The notes: generated by a model not told the origin, from the letters alone. A stretch of 64,000 bases of DNA from Streptomyces sp. Je 1-369 (GCF_026810505.1 NZ_CP101750.1:6319501-6383500); one strand, 5' to 3'. Positions 51,626 through 61,195 are shown, numbered from the stretch's first letter. Made by a program: numbers and translations.

Positions 51626-51641
51626 ATTGGTCTGGACCAAG
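51626..51641. promoter_or_regulatory. DasR-responsive element (dre) upstream of the chitinase
   Basis: ATTGGTCTGGACCAAG fits the 16-bp dre consensus ACTGGTCTAGACCACT, with the core palindrome GGTCTGGACC. It begins 6 nt after a TTGACA (51615-51620) that is a good -35 element, and lies 46 nt before the chitinase GTG. DasR blocks chitinase genes until N-acetylglucosamine-6-phosphate or glucosamine-6-phosphate releases it. Confidence 0.85.
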
Positions 51642-51687
51642 TTGTGCGCGACCCGCCCTCCCATTCCCCCCATGTACGGAGGCAGTT

Positions 51688-52860
51688 GTGGATCGCTCCG
51701 TGTTTCCCCGAACCAGCCCCGCGAGCCGCGTGAGACGCGCCGCCGTGGTCGCCGTCGCGGCCTGCGCGCTCGCCGCGTCCGGCCTGCTCTCGACCCGCGC
51801 GACGGCGGCCCCTGAGGCGACGGCCCCCGTGACGGCAGCCCCCGCGGCGGCCGACCACGCCCTCGTCGGCTATCTGCACACCAGCTTCGCCAACGGCTCC
51901 GGCTACACGCGGCTCGCCGACACCCCCGACAGCTGGGACATCATCGACCTCGCCTTCGGCGAGCCGACCTCCGCGACCTCGGGGGACATCCGCTTCGACC
52001 TCTGTCCCAAGGCGGAGTGCCCGAACGTCGAGACGAAGGACGAGTTCAAGGCCGCGATCAAGGCCAAGCAGGCGGCGGGCAAGAAGGTCCTGATCTCCAT
52101 CGGCGGCCAGAACGGGCAGGTCCAGCTGAAGACGGCGCAGGCCCGCGACACCTTCGTCGCCTCGGTCTCGAAGATCATCGACGAGTACGGACTCGACGGC
52201 CTGGACATCGACTTCGAGGGCCACTCGCTCTCGCTCAACGCCGACGACACCGACTTCAAGAACCCGAAGACCCCGGTGATCGTCAACCTGATCTCCGCGG
52301 TGAAGACCCTCAAGGCCAAGTACGGCGCGGGCTTCACGCTCACCATGGCGCCCGAGACCTTCTTCGTGCAGCTCGGCCACCAGTTCTACGGAACGGGCAA
52401 GTGGGGCGGCCAGGACCCGCGCGCGGGCGCGTACCTGCCGGTCATCCACGCCCTGCGCGACGACCTGACGCTGCTGCACGTCCAGGACTACAACTCGGGG
52501 CCGATCATGGGCCTGGACAACCAGTACCACTTCATGGGCGGCGCGGACTTCCACGTCGCGATGACCGACATGCTGCTCACCGGCTTCCCCGTGGCGGGCG
52601 ACAAGAACAACGTCTTCCCGCCGCTGCCGCCCCGGAAGGTCGCCATCGGCATGCCCGCCTCTGTCAACGCGGGCAATGGCCATGTGTCGACGGGCGAGGT
52701 CAACAAGGCCCTGGACTGCCTCACCAAGGGCAGCAACTGCGGCTCGTACAAGACCCACGGGACCTGGCCGGACCTGCGCGGCCTCATGACCTGGTCGATC
52801 AACTGGGACCGCTTCAACAACCGGGAGTTCTCGAAGAACTTCGACGCGTACTTCGGCTGA
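51688..52860 (+). CDS. Secreted GH18 chitinase
   Basis: Endo-acting chitinase-type protein of 390 residues. It has an N-terminal signal peptide (basic SRVRRAAVV, then VAACALAASGLL) and a single GH18 barrel: SIGGQNGQ near residue 135 and DGLDIDFEG near 170-178, where the last Glu is the general acid and the DxxDxDxE pattern is complete. No carbohydrate-binding module is visible. GTG 51688 follows GGAGGC. The dre site just upstream suggests DasR control by amino sugars. Its 3' end overlaps the PAP2 gene by 47 nt. Confidence 0.95.
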   Translation: MDRSVFPRTSPASRVRRAAVVAVAACALAASGLLSTRATAAPEATAPVTAAPAAADHALVGYLHTSFANGSGYTRLADTPDSWDIIDLAFGEPTSATSGDIRFDLCPKAECPNVETKDEFKAAIKAKQAAGKKVLISIGGQNGQVQLKTAQARDTFVASVSKIIDEYGLDGLDIDFEGHSLSLNADDTDFKNPKTPVIVNLISAVKTLKAKYGAGFTLTMAPETFFVQLGHQFYGTGKWGGQDPRAGAYLPVIHALRDDLTLLHVQDYNSGPIMGLDNQYHFMGGADFHVAMTDMLLTGFPVAGDKNNVFPPLPPRKVAIGMPASVNAGNGHVSTGEVNKALDCLTKGSNCGSYKTHGTWPDLRGLMTWSINWDRFNNREFSKNFDAYFG

Positions 52861-53476
52861 CCACCAGCACCATCGCCCACAGCAGCACCGCGGCCAGGCA
52901 CCAGCTCGCCACCACGTCCAGCGGCCAGTGGTAGCCCCGCCGCACGAGTCCGAACCCGATCGCCACGTTCAACAGGCAGCAACCGATGACCAGTTCGCGA
53001 CGGCCGTACGCGCCACGGAGCAGCGGCAGCAGGAGCAGTACCGCCGCTCCGTAGGCGACGGCGGCCGTCGCCGCGTGGCCGGAGGGGTAGAAGCCGCCGT
53101 CGCCCGCCATACCGGGCGGCCCCGGGCGGTCGATCACCGCCTTGAGCGGGGCGACCAGCGCGGGCACGGCCGCCATGGCGACGAGCGCGGCGACGGCGGG
53201 CAGCCACCACCGGAACGTACCGCTCCGGCGCGCGTGCCAGGCGGTGTACGCGGCCACGGCCACCAGCACCGGCACGGCCACCGTGGCGTTGCCGAGGTCG
53301 GCGAGGAACTCCGCGGCACGGTCCGGCAGCCGACTGCCGGTGAGGGCGCGCGCCGCGCGTTCGTCGGCGCGGCGCAGCGGCCCTTCGGCGACGACCTGCC
53401 AGGTCAGGAGCGTGAAGAGGAGAACACTCAGCGAGGGGGTGAGGGCCGGCCGCCGCGGGGCCGGGGTTGCGGACAT
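52814..53476 (-). CDS. PAP2 family membrane phosphatase
   Basis: Membrane protein of 220 residues with about five transmembrane segments. The three PAP2 phosphatase motifs are present: KAVIDRPGPP (K-x6-RP) near residue 115, YPSGH near 132, and RRGYHWPLDVV (SRxxxxxHxxxD-like) near 180. Members dephosphorylate phosphatidic acid, diacylglycerol pyrophosphate or polyprenyl pyrophosphate; the substrate cannot be read. The C-terminal Ser/Arg tail is encoded within the region overlapping the chitinase. ATG start. Confidence 0.92.
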   Translation of the reverse strand: MSATPAPRRPALTPSLSVLLFTLLTWQVVAEGPLRRADERAARALTGSRLPDRAAEFLADLGNATVAVPVLVAVAAYTAWHARRSGTFRWWLPAVAALVAMAAVPALVAPLKAVIDRPGPPGMAGDGGFYPSGHAATAAVAYGAAVLLLLPLLRGAYGRRELVIGCCLLNVAIGFGLVRRGYHWPLDVVASWCLAAVLLWAMVLVVSRSTRRSSSRTPGC

Positions 53477-53892
53477 GCGCTACAGCCTGGCACGGCGTAA
53501 GACCCGGACATGCCGAAGGGCCGACGCAAGGGGGGGGAGTGCGCCGGCCCTTCGGTGGCCGACCGGCCCGGACTGTCCGAGGGGACCTGCTCACGCGGGT
53601 CCGTCGGGGGAGTCTCCGAAGCGGTCTTCCGGATCGGGGGTCCGCGCGCCCCGGGGGGTGTGGGGCGAGCGGCCGTCCGATCGGTGAGGAGTTCCGGAGC
53701 TGGAGGCTCCGGGTGTGTGCGCGAAGGCACTACCAGGACGGGGCTGGGGAGGCTCCGCCGTGGTGTCGCCCACAGTCCCCTGTGGGCGGGGTGTTTCTCT
53801 CATCTGCAGAAACCGTACGGCAGCGGATGGCGGGCCGACAGACGGAACAGCAACCCGTCATGGGGCCCGCACACCTTCTTCACATGCCGCGC
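53477..53892. other. 416-bp intergenic region between the PAP2 gene and gabT
   Basis: No coding sequence is supported. Two hairpins are present: 53694-53712 (7-bp CCGGAGC/GCTCCGG, 5-nt loop) and 53767-53788 (9-bp CGCCCACAG/CTGTGGGCG, 4-nt loop, with TGTTTCTCTC after it on the + strand). The second lies about 105 nt past the gabT stop and may terminate its minus-strand message, although the T-rich side faces the other way. The PAP2 promoter should lie at the lower end. Confidence 0.5.
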
Positions 53893-55227
53893 TCAGACGC
53901 GGGCGAACGCGCCCTCGATGATGTCCAGACCCTCGTTCAGCAGGTCCTCGCCGATGACCAGCGGCGGCAGGAACCGCAGGACGTTGCCGTACGTGCCGCA
54001 GGTCAGCACGAGCAGGCCCTCCGCGTGGCAGGCCTTGGCCAGCGCGGCGGTCGCCTCGGGGTTCGGCTCCTTGGTCGTGCGGTCCTTGACCAGCTCGATG
54101 GCGATCATCGCGCCGCGGCCGCGGATGTCGCCGACGATGTCGAACTTCTCGGCCATGGCGGTGAGGCGGGCCTTCATCGTGGCCTCGATGTTCTTCGCCT
54201 TGGCGTTGAGGTCGAGCTCCTTCATGGTCTCGATGGCGCCGAGCGCACCGGCGCAGGCCACCGGGTTGCCGCCGTAGGTGCCGCCGAGGCCGCCCGAGTG
54301 CGGGGCGTCCATGATCTCGGCGCGGCCCGTGACGGCGGCGAGCGGCAGACCGCCCGCGATGCCCTTGGCGGTGGTGATGAGGTCCGGGACGATGCCCTCG
54401 TCCTCACAGGCGAACCACTGGCCCGTACGGCAGAAGCCGGACTGGATCTCGTCGGCCACGAACACGATGCCGTTGTCGTTGGCGTACTTCACGATCTCCG
54501 GCAGGAAGCCCTTGGCCGGCTCGATGAAGCCGCCCTCGCCGAGCACCGGCTCGATGATGATCGCGGCGACGTTCTCGGCGCCGACCTGCTTGCCGATCAT
54601 GTCGATGGCCTGCTTGGCGGCCTCGGGACCGGCGTTCTCGGCGCCGGTCGGCCAGCGGTAGCCGTAGGCGACCGGGACGCGGTAGACCTCGGGGGCGAAC
54701 GGGCCGAAGCCGTGCTTGTACGGCATGTTCTTGGCGGTCAGCGCCATCGTCAGGTTCGTACGGCCGTGGTAGCCGTGGTCGAAGACGACGACGGCCTGGC
54801 GCTTGGTGTACGCACGGGCGATCTTGACGGCGTTCTCGACGGCCTCGGCACCGGAGTTGAACAGCGCCGACTTCTTCTCGTGGTCACCCGGCGTGAGCTC
54901 CGCGAGCGCCTCGGCGACGGCGACGTAGCCCTCGTACGGCGTGACCATGAAACAGGTGTGGGTGAAGTCCTGGAGCTGGGCGCTCGCCCGGCGGACGACC
55001 GCCTCGGCGGACGCGCCCACGGAGGTCACGGCGATACCGGAACCGAAGTCGATCAGACGGTTGCCGTCGACGTCCTCGATGATGCCGCCGCCCGCACGCG
55101 CGGCGAACACGGGCAGCACGGAGCCCACGCCACCGGCGACCACGGCGGTACGGCGGGCCTGCAGCTCCTGCGACTTCGGACCGGGGATGGCGGTGACGAC
55201 GCGGCGCTCCTGCGGAAGGGCAGTCAT
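53893..55227 (-). CDS. gabT: 4-aminobutyrate aminotransferase
   Basis: Class III PLP transaminase of 444 residues, converting GABA and 2-oxoglutarate to succinate semialdehyde and glutamate. Motifs: FNSGAEAVENAVKIARAYT, DHGYHGRTNLTMALTAK, IIEPVLGEGGF, VADEIQSGFCRTG and catalytic Lys in TTAKGIAGGLP. ATG 55227 follows AGGAG on the minus strand; the open frame extends to 55380 without conservation. It is the downstream partner for the aminobutyraldehyde dehydrogenases elsewhere in the window. Upstream (55228-55468) lies a divergent region shared with the ATPase gene. Confidence 0.92.
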   Translation of the reverse strand: MTALPQERRVVTAIPGPKSQELQARRTAVVAGGVGSVLPVFAARAGGGIIEDVDGNRLIDFGSGIAVTSVGASAEAVVRRASAQLQDFTHTCFMVTPYEGYVAVAEALAELTPGDHEKKSALFNSGAEAVENAVKIARAYTKRQAVVVFDHGYHGRTNLTMALTAKNMPYKHGFGPFAPEVYRVPVAYGYRWPTGAENAGPEAAKQAIDMIGKQVGAENVAAIIIEPVLGEGGFIEPAKGFLPEIVKYANDNGIVFVADEIQSGFCRTGQWFACEDEGIVPDLITTAKGIAGGLPLAAVTGRAEIMDAPHSGGLGGTYGGNPVACAGALGAIETMKELDLNAKAKNIEATMKARLTAMAEKFDIVGDIRGRGAMIAIELVKDRTTKEPNPEATAALAKACHAEGLLVLTCGTYGNVLRFLPPLVIGEDLLNEGLDIIEGAFARV

Positions 55228-55468
55228 GAGGGGCTCCTGTTGCTGACGGGGGTGGGGCGACGATACGGACGCTCTACTGCTTTCTTCGCAGATTAGGGGC
55301 GGCACCAGGGGGTGGGCATGCTCCATGGGGGAGTCGTTCGGCGTGGCGGTTGTCCGTGGTGGACATAGCGGAGCGCGCACCGCCGGGCGCGTATCCGGTG
55401 AGCTCCCCCCGCGGGGGCACTAGATTGACCCGCGAAACAGGAGAGCGGCTGGCCAGGGGGCAAGAATC

Positions 55469-57649
55469 GTGGATTCCGACGGCACGCAGGACGCGCAGGG
55501 CACGCATGCCACGCCGGTGCCGCGCCCGGCATCGCCCCCACTGGGGGCCGTACCGCCTGCGCACGGGTCCGTGCCGCCTCCGCCGGGCGCGCGGGGCCCG
55601 GCCGCAGGTCTGCCGCCCCGGCCCCCGCAGGCCCCTGGAGCGTCGGCGCTGCCCGACGGTGCCGCCTTCCTCGCCTGGCTGCGCGCGCCCCGGCCCGCCG
55701 CCCTGCCCGGCATCTGGCGGTTCGCGCACAAGCCACGGCCGGAGCTCGAGCCGGAGATCGTCCCTACGCGGCAGCTGCTGAGCGGCGCGCTGATCTCGTT
55801 CCTGGTCGGGTGGCTGCTCTGGTCGCTGCTGTGGAACGGGTACCTGGGCGGCTGGTGGGTGCTGCCGATCGAGCTGTTCCTGCCCGACGCCTGGCTCTAC
55901 GACGGGGGCCGCATCGGCAACGCCGTCGTATGGAACGGCTACTACGTCGTCATCGTGCTCGCCATCATGATCGGCGTCGGCAGGCTCGGCCGCTGGGGCG
56001 AGGTCTGGCGCCGCTTCGTCGCCCCCCGGCTGCGCCGCCCCGACGCGCCCCCGCCGCCGCCCGCCCCCGAGGACGACCCCGCCCGCTGGCCACAACTGCG
56101 GGCCGCGGGCGCGGAGGCCGCCGCCGACCGGCTCGCCGCCGACGCACAGGCGGGACTGATGCGGGACGTGGACCACGCGCGGATCGCGCGGGCCTGGCGC
56201 TCCGTACGCGCCGGACGCAGCCCCATGTCGGTCTTCAGCGACGCCGTCGTACGCGACGGCGCCCGCGCCTGCCCGCACCCCTCGGGGGACCGGGACCTGC
56301 CCGCGCGCGCCGCCCGGCACGACCTCGCCACGGCGCAGGTGCGCCTCGGGACGACGGCCGACGACCCCCGCAACCCCTACGCCTACCGCGGCACCGGGCT
56401 CGCCCTCGGACCCGACCTGCTCGGCACCTCACTGCTCGCCGTCGGCCCCGGCGGCACCGGCAAGACCGCCCGCGTGGTGTGGCCGCTCGCCGAGTCGCTC
56501 TGCCTCGGCGCGCTCGCCGGGCGGGCCGCCGTGGTCGTCGTCGGGGCGGCCGGCGCGGGGCTCGGGCCCGCCGAGGACTACGACGTCATCGTCCGGATCG
56601 GGCAGCCCGACTCCGTGTACGACCTCGACCTGTACGGCGGCACCAACGACCCGGACGAGGCCGCGGCCGTGCTCGCCGAGGCCCTCGTCGGCGACCTCGT
56701 CGACCCGCACCCGAGCGGTGACAGCCGCCGCTCCACGACCTGCCTCGCCCAGCTCCTCGGCCCCTTCCTCGCCGTCCACCGGCGCTTCCCCTCGGTGCCG
56801 GAGCTGCGCGCCCTGCTCGACGGCTCACCGGGACCGCTCGCCGCCCTGCGCAAGGCGCTGCAGTCGGCGGGGCAGGACGCGATGATCAGGGAACTCGACG
56901 CCCGCGAACGCCAGTTGGGCCACCCCGGCGACCCGGGCGCGGTCCTCGCCGACCGCATCGCCCTCCTGGACCGCCCCGCCTTCGCACCGTTCTTCGACAC
57001 CTCGGGCCACAGCACCCCGTTCTCGCTGCGCGCCCTCGACCACCCCGTACGGGTCCGCATCGACCTCCCCGAGCGCGGGCACGCCGACGCCTCCCGGATC
57101 CTGGCCCGCCTCGTCCTCGCCCAGTTCACGGCGACCGCCGCCGGACGCGAGGACCGCTCCCTCTTCGCCTGCCTGGTCCTCGACGACGCGTCGGGCACGA
57201 TCACCCCGGAATCCGTACGCCGGGTCCAGCGGCTGCGGTCCGCCAACGCGGGCGTCGTCATGACCCTGCGTACGCTCGACGACGTACCCCGTCCGCTGCG
57301 CACACCGCTGCTCGGCGCGATCGGCTGCCGCATGGCGCTCTCCGGGCTCACGCCGTGGGACGGCCAGGACTTCGCGGAGGTCTGGGGCAAGGAGTGGACA
57401 GAGGCGCGCGATGTGACCGACCGGCAGATCATCGCCGAGACCCCACTCGGCAAAACCGTGCACATGCTGCGCCGCGTCATCACCGGCAACGCGCCGACGG
57501 CCCGCGCCGTAACCGTCCGGCAGGTCGAACGTGAGCGATGGTCCGCGTCCGAGCTGGCACACGGGGTGCCGCCGGGACACGCGGTGCTGTCCCTGACGGA
57601 CGTAGGCGGGGAGCACGCGCCCCCGCTCCTGGTGGACCTGCGCTCCTGA
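55469..57649 (+). CDS. Membrane-anchored P-loop ATPase, VirD4/TraG-like layout
   Basis: Protein of 726 residues. Order: a Pro-rich cytoplasmic leader (1-80), two transmembrane segments (about 107-140 and 148-170), a linker, then a P-loop domain with Walker A VGPGGTGKTARV near residue 328 and a possible Walker B CLVLDDASG near 570. The end (SVRRVQRLRSANAGVVMTLRT; GCRMALSG) follows the pattern of type IV coupling ATPases, with a Gln/Arg-type motif before the last strand. No relaxase or conjugation gene is adjacent. Similar chromosomal genes are common in streptomycetes, recalled without check. Substrate unknown. GTG start; ribosome site weak (GGGGCAAG). Confidence 0.75.
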   Translation: MDSDGTQDAQGTHATPVPRPASPPLGAVPPAHGSVPPPPGARGPAAGLPPRPPQAPGASALPDGAAFLAWLRAPRPAALPGIWRFAHKPRPELEPEIVPTRQLLSGALISFLVGWLLWSLLWNGYLGGWWVLPIELFLPDAWLYDGGRIGNAVVWNGYYVVIVLAIMIGVGRLGRWGEVWRRFVAPRLRRPDAPPPPPAPEDDPARWPQLRAAGAEAAADRLAADAQAGLMRDVDHARIARAWRSVRAGRSPMSVFSDAVVRDGARACPHPSGDRDLPARAARHDLATAQVRLGTTADDPRNPYAYRGTGLALGPDLLGTSLLAVGPGGTGKTARVVWPLAESLCLGALAGRAAVVVVGAAGAGLGPAEDYDVIVRIGQPDSVYDLDLYGGTNDPDEAAAVLAEALVGDLVDPHPSGDSRRSTTCLAQLLGPFLAVHRRFPSVPELRALLDGSPGPLAALRKALQSAGQDAMIRELDARERQLGHPGDPGAVLADRIALLDRPAFAPFFDTSGHSTPFSLRALDHPVRVRIDLPERGHADASRILARLVLAQFTATAAGREDRSLFACLVLDDASGTITPESVRRVQRLRSANAGVVMTLRTLDDVPRPLRTPLLGAIGCRMALSGLTPWDGQDFAEVWGKEWTEARDVTDRQIIAETPLGKTVHMLRRVITGNAPTARAVTVRQVERERWSASELAHGVPPGHAVLSLTDVGGEHAPPLLVDLRS

Positions 57650-57878
57650 AGCGGTGCGGGGCCCGGCCTGAAGCGGTGTGGACGGGGCACCCGGAAGGTC
57701 CGGTGCCGAGAAGGCGCCGGATCACACGTACGGGGAGTTCGGTCTCTGGCGCACCATACGGTGAGGCAGAATCGACACAGGTCGTTCATACGGACCGGCC
57801 AAAAGATCCACATCCGGCGCCCGCGAACCGGGGGCCGGGAAAACCACCCGCCCCGCCTGCCGCAGACCTGAAGGTCCC

Positions 57879-59573
57879 ATGCCGCCCACGCTCGCCTCGC
57901 TCGTCCACCACTCCGCGCTCAAGCTGACCGTGCGCGCGGGTGAGGAACGCCTGGACGCCCCCGTGCGCTGGGCGCACGCGAGCGAGCTCGCCGACCCCGT
58001 GCCCTACATGGAGGGCGGCGAACTCCTCCTGATCACCGCGCTCAAGCTGGACGCGGAGGACCCGGACGCCATGCGGCGGTACGTGAAGCGGCTGGCCGAC
58101 GCCGGAGTCGTCGGGCTCGGCTTCGCCGTCGGCGTGCACTACCCCGACATCCCGCAGGCCCTCCTCGACGCCGCGGCCGAGGCCGACCTGCCGCTCATCG
58201 AGGTGCCGCGGCGCACCCCGTTCCTCGCCATCAGCAAGGCCGTGTCCGCCGCGATCGCCGCCGAGCAGTACCGCGCCGTGACGGCGGGCTTCGCCGCCCA
58301 GCGCGAGCTGACCAAACAGGCGCTGAGCGACGGCCACGAGGGGCTGCTCCTCGCGCTCGCCGGGCAGGTCGACGGGTGGGCCGCGCTGTACGACGCGTCG
58401 GGCGCCGTCGTCGCCGCCGCGCCGGAGTGGGCCAACCGCAGGGCCGCCCGGGTCACCGCCGACGTGGAACGCCTCAGGGAGCGTCCGGCGCCCGCGAGTT
58501 CCGTCGTCGCGGGCACCGAGGACCGCGTGGAGCTGCACTCGCTCGGCACGGGACGCAGGCCGCGGGCGGCGCTCGCAGTGGGCACGGCGTCAACCCTGGG
58601 CACCGCCGAACGCTACGCGGTCCACTCCGCCATCGCCCTCCTCACCCTGACCACCGAACGCTCCCGCTCCCTGCACGCCGCCGAGCAGCGGATCGGCGCG
58701 GCGGTCCTGCGGATGCTGCTCGCGGGGGAGCCCGACCACGCGCGGACGGTCGCCGGTGAGCTGTACGGAAGCCTCCTCGACGCGCCGTTTCGCCTCGTCG
58801 TCGCCCAGGTGGCGTCCGCGTCCGCGGCGCGGGTGCGGGCGGGCGCCGAGGACAACGGCGCGGCCGACGCGAGGCCCGGCACCGCCTCCGCCGCGGTGCT
58901 CGCCGCGGTGGCCGACGCCTCCGGGAACGGCGACCCGCTCGCCGGACTCGTCGACGTCGTCGAGGCCGCGGCCGCACGCTCCGGCGAGGCGCTGCTCGTC
59001 GTCCCGTACGGGGAACGGCTCGTGCTGCTCGTCGTGGACGGGGGCGCGGGCGTGCGGGCGTGCGGGGAGTATGCGGCGGCGCTTGAGGCGGGCCGGGGCG
59101 CGGCGGGACGCGACGCCGCTGTATCCGCCTCCGTCGAGGAGGGCGAACTGGTGATGGGCCTGTCCGCGCCGGCCGGGCCGATCGCCGCGGCGACGGCGTA
59201 CAAGCAGGCGGAACAGGCGCTGTCCGTCGCACGGCGCCGCGGCCGCGCGCTCGTCGAGCACGAGGAGCTGGCCGCGGGGTCCGTCCTGCCGCTCCTCGCG
59301 GACGACGCGGTGCGGGCGTTCGCGGATGGCCTCCTCCGCGCCCTGCACGAACACGACGCGACCGGCCGCGGCGACCTCGTCGCCTCCCTCCGCGCCTGGC
59401 TCTCCCGCCACGGCCAGTGGGACGCGGCCGCGGCGGACCTCGGCGTCCACCGCCACACCCTCCGCTACCGCATGCGCCGGGTAGAAGAAATCCTCGGCCG
59501 CTCCCTGGACGACCCGGACGTCCGCATGGAGCTCTGGCTCTCCCTGAAGGCAACGTCAACGAACTCGGACTGA
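57879..59573 (+). CDS. PucR family transcriptional regulator
   Basis: Protein of 564 residues with a PucR N-terminal sensor domain (VRWAHASELADPVPYMEGGELLLITAL, residues 29-55), a long helical middle with a GGDEF-like remnant region, and the C-terminal PucR helix-turn-helix (LRAWLSRHGQWDAAAADLGVHRHTLRYRMRRVEEILG, about 506-542). Members activate purine, GABA or other nitrogen-catabolism genes in response to a small ligand. It is followed 176 nt downstream by an aldehyde dehydrogenase on the same strand, the likely target. ATG follows CAGACCTGAAGG. Confidence 0.92.
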   Translation: MPPTLASLVHHSALKLTVRAGEERLDAPVRWAHASELADPVPYMEGGELLLITALKLDAEDPDAMRRYVKRLADAGVVGLGFAVGVHYPDIPQALLDAAAEADLPLIEVPRRTPFLAISKAVSAAIAAEQYRAVTAGFAAQRELTKQALSDGHEGLLLALAGQVDGWAALYDASGAVVAAAPEWANRRAARVTADVERLRERPAPASSVVAGTEDRVELHSLGTGRRPRAALAVGTASTLGTAERYAVHSAIALLTLTTERSRSLHAAEQRIGAAVLRMLLAGEPDHARTVAGELYGSLLDAPFRLVVAQVASASAARVRAGAEDNGAADARPGTASAAVLAAVADASGNGDPLAGLVDVVEAAAARSGEALLVVPYGERLVLLVVDGGAGVRACGEYAAALEAGRGAAGRDAAVSASVEEGELVMGLSAPAGPIAAATAYKQAEQALSVARRRGRALVEHEELAAGSVLPLLADDAVRAFADGLLRALHEHDATGRGDLVASLRAWLSRHGQWDAAAADLGVHRHTLRYRMRRVEEILGRSLDDPDVRMELWLSLKATSTNSD

Positions 59574-59749
59574 AGCGCCCCGCAAGGTCAAAAGGCGGCT
59601 TTCGGGGGGCCGACCTGCCGGGACACATACAGAGCGGCGCAAGGCCCCCGGCCAGTACTCCGCGTAGGACAAACGTCAGCTCCTCCCCCTGCCCCTACCG
59701 TGAGGGACGTACCCCCCAGACACACCACCGCGGAAGGGCCGGAATCGAC

Positions 59750-61195
59750 ATGACTTCCATCCACGCCTTCTGGCTCGCCGGTCGCCAGACCACCGGCGAG
59801 ACCACCTTCGACGTCACCTCTCCCTGGGACGGACGGGTGGTCGGCAAGGCCGCCGTACCGACCGACGCCCAGGTCGAGGAAGCCGTCGCCGCCGCGTACG
59901 CCGTGCGCGACGAATTCGCCGCCACCCCGGCCCACGTCCGCGCCGCCGCCCTCACCCACGTGTCGAACCGCCTGGTCGAGCGCACCGAGGAGATCGCCCA
60001 GCTGATCTCCGCCGAGAACGGCAAGCCGATCAAGTGGGCCCGCGGCGAGCTCGGCCGCGCCGTCTCCGTGTTCCGGTTCGCCGCGGAGGAAGCCCGCCGC
60101 TTCAACGGTGGCGAGGCCCAGCGCCTGGACACCGACGCCGGCGGCCAGGGCCGTCTCGCCCTGACCCGCCGCTTCCCCAAGGGCGTCGTCCTCGGCATCG
60201 CACCGTTCAACTTCCCGCTGAACCTCTGCGCGCACAAGATCGCCCCGGCCATCGCGGTCGGCGCGCCGATCATCCTCAAGCCCGCCCCGGCCACCCCGCT
60301 CTCCGGCCTCATCCTCGGCGAGCTGCTCGCCGAGACGGAGCTGCCCGCCGGTTCGTGGAGCATCCTGCCGGTCGCCAACGACAAGATGCCCGCCCTCGTC
60401 CAGGACGAGCGGATGCCGGTCATCTCCTTCACGGGTTCCGAGAAGGTCGGCTACGCGATCATGGACTCGGTGCCGCGCAAGCACTGCACCCTGGAGCTCG
60501 GCGGCAACGGCGCGGCCGTCGTCCTCGGCGACTACTCCTCCGACGAGGACCTCGACTGGGCCGCCTCGCGCATCGCGACGTTCTCGAACTACCAGGGCGG
60601 CCAGTCCTGCATCTCCGTGCAGCGTGTCATCGCGGACGCGTCCGTGTACGACCGGCTCGTGCCGCGCGTGGTCAAGGCCGTCGAGGCGCAGGTCACCGGT
60701 GACCCGTCCGACCCGGCGACCGAGGTCGGCCCGCTGGTCAACGAGGACGCCGCCAAGCGCGTGGAGTCCTGGGTCGACGAGGCCGCGAAGGCGGGCGCCA
60801 AGGTGCTCACCGGCGGCAAGCGCGACGGCGCGTCCTACGCGCCGACCGTCCTCGCCGACGTACCCGCCGACACCACCGTCGCCTGCGAGGAGATCTTCGG
60901 CCCCGTCCTCACCCTGAAGAAGGTGGACGGCGAGGCCGAGGCGTTCGACGCCGTCAACGACTCCAAGTACGGCCTCCAGGCGGGCGTCTTCACGCACGAC
61001 CTCCAGACCGCCTTCCGCGCGCACCGCGCCCTGGAGGTCGGCGGCGTGGTCATCGGCGACGCACCCTCCTACCGCGCCGACCAGATGCCGTACGGCGGCG
61101 TGAAGCAGTCCGGCGTGGGCCGCGAGGGCGTGCGCTTCGCGATGGACGACTACACGTACGAGCGCGTCATGGTCCTGACGGGCCTCGCCCTGTAG
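59750..61195 (+). CDS. Aldehyde dehydrogenase, PucR-linked
   Basis: NAD(P)-dependent aldehyde dehydrogenase of 481 residues. Its nucleotide-binding part reads LGIAPFNFPLNLCAHKIAPAIA, with general-base Glu in CTLELGGNGAAVV and catalytic Cys in GGQSCISVQR (about residue 287). It is clearly different from the two polyamine-type enzymes (29950, 43742) and resembles the glyceraldehyde-3-phosphate/semialdehyde-type group. Substrate not determinable; a semialdehyde from GABA or a related amine fits the context (gabT at 53893). ATG 59750 has GGAAGGG upstream. A perfect 14-bp terminator follows at 61233. Confidence 0.87.
   Translation: MTSIHAFWLAGRQTTGETTFDVTSPWDGRVVGKAAVPTDAQVEEAVAAAYAVRDEFAATPAHVRAAALTHVSNRLVERTEEIAQLISAENGKPIKWARGELGRAVSVFRFAAEEARRFNGGEAQRLDTDAGGQGRLALTRRFPKGVVLGIAPFNFPLNLCAHKIAPAIAVGAPIILKPAPATPLSGLILGELLAETELPAGSWSILPVANDKMPALVQDERMPVISFTGSEKVGYAIMDSVPRKHCTLELGGNGAAVVLGDYSSDEDLDWAASRIATFSNYQGGQSCISVQRVIADASVYDRLVPRVVKAVEAQVTGDPSDPATEVGPLVNEDAAKRVESWVDEAAKAGAKVLTGGKRDGASYAPTVLADVPADTTVACEEIFGPVLTLKKVDGEAEAFDAVNDSKYGLQAGVFTHDLQTAFRAHRALEVGGVVIGDAPSYRADQMPYGGVKQSGVGREGVRFAMDDYTYERVMVLTGLAL

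Noticed and set aside
53477..53892. Possible hidden gene in the 416-bp gap
   Set aside because: Both strands give only short Arg/Pro/Gly-rich frames without starts preceded by a ribosome site.
53467..55296. Long open frame of 609 codons on the + strand opposite gabT
   Set aside because: It is the antisense of gabT, has repetitive Arg/Gly/Leu content and no recognisable motif. gabT has intact catalytic motifs and a ribosome site.
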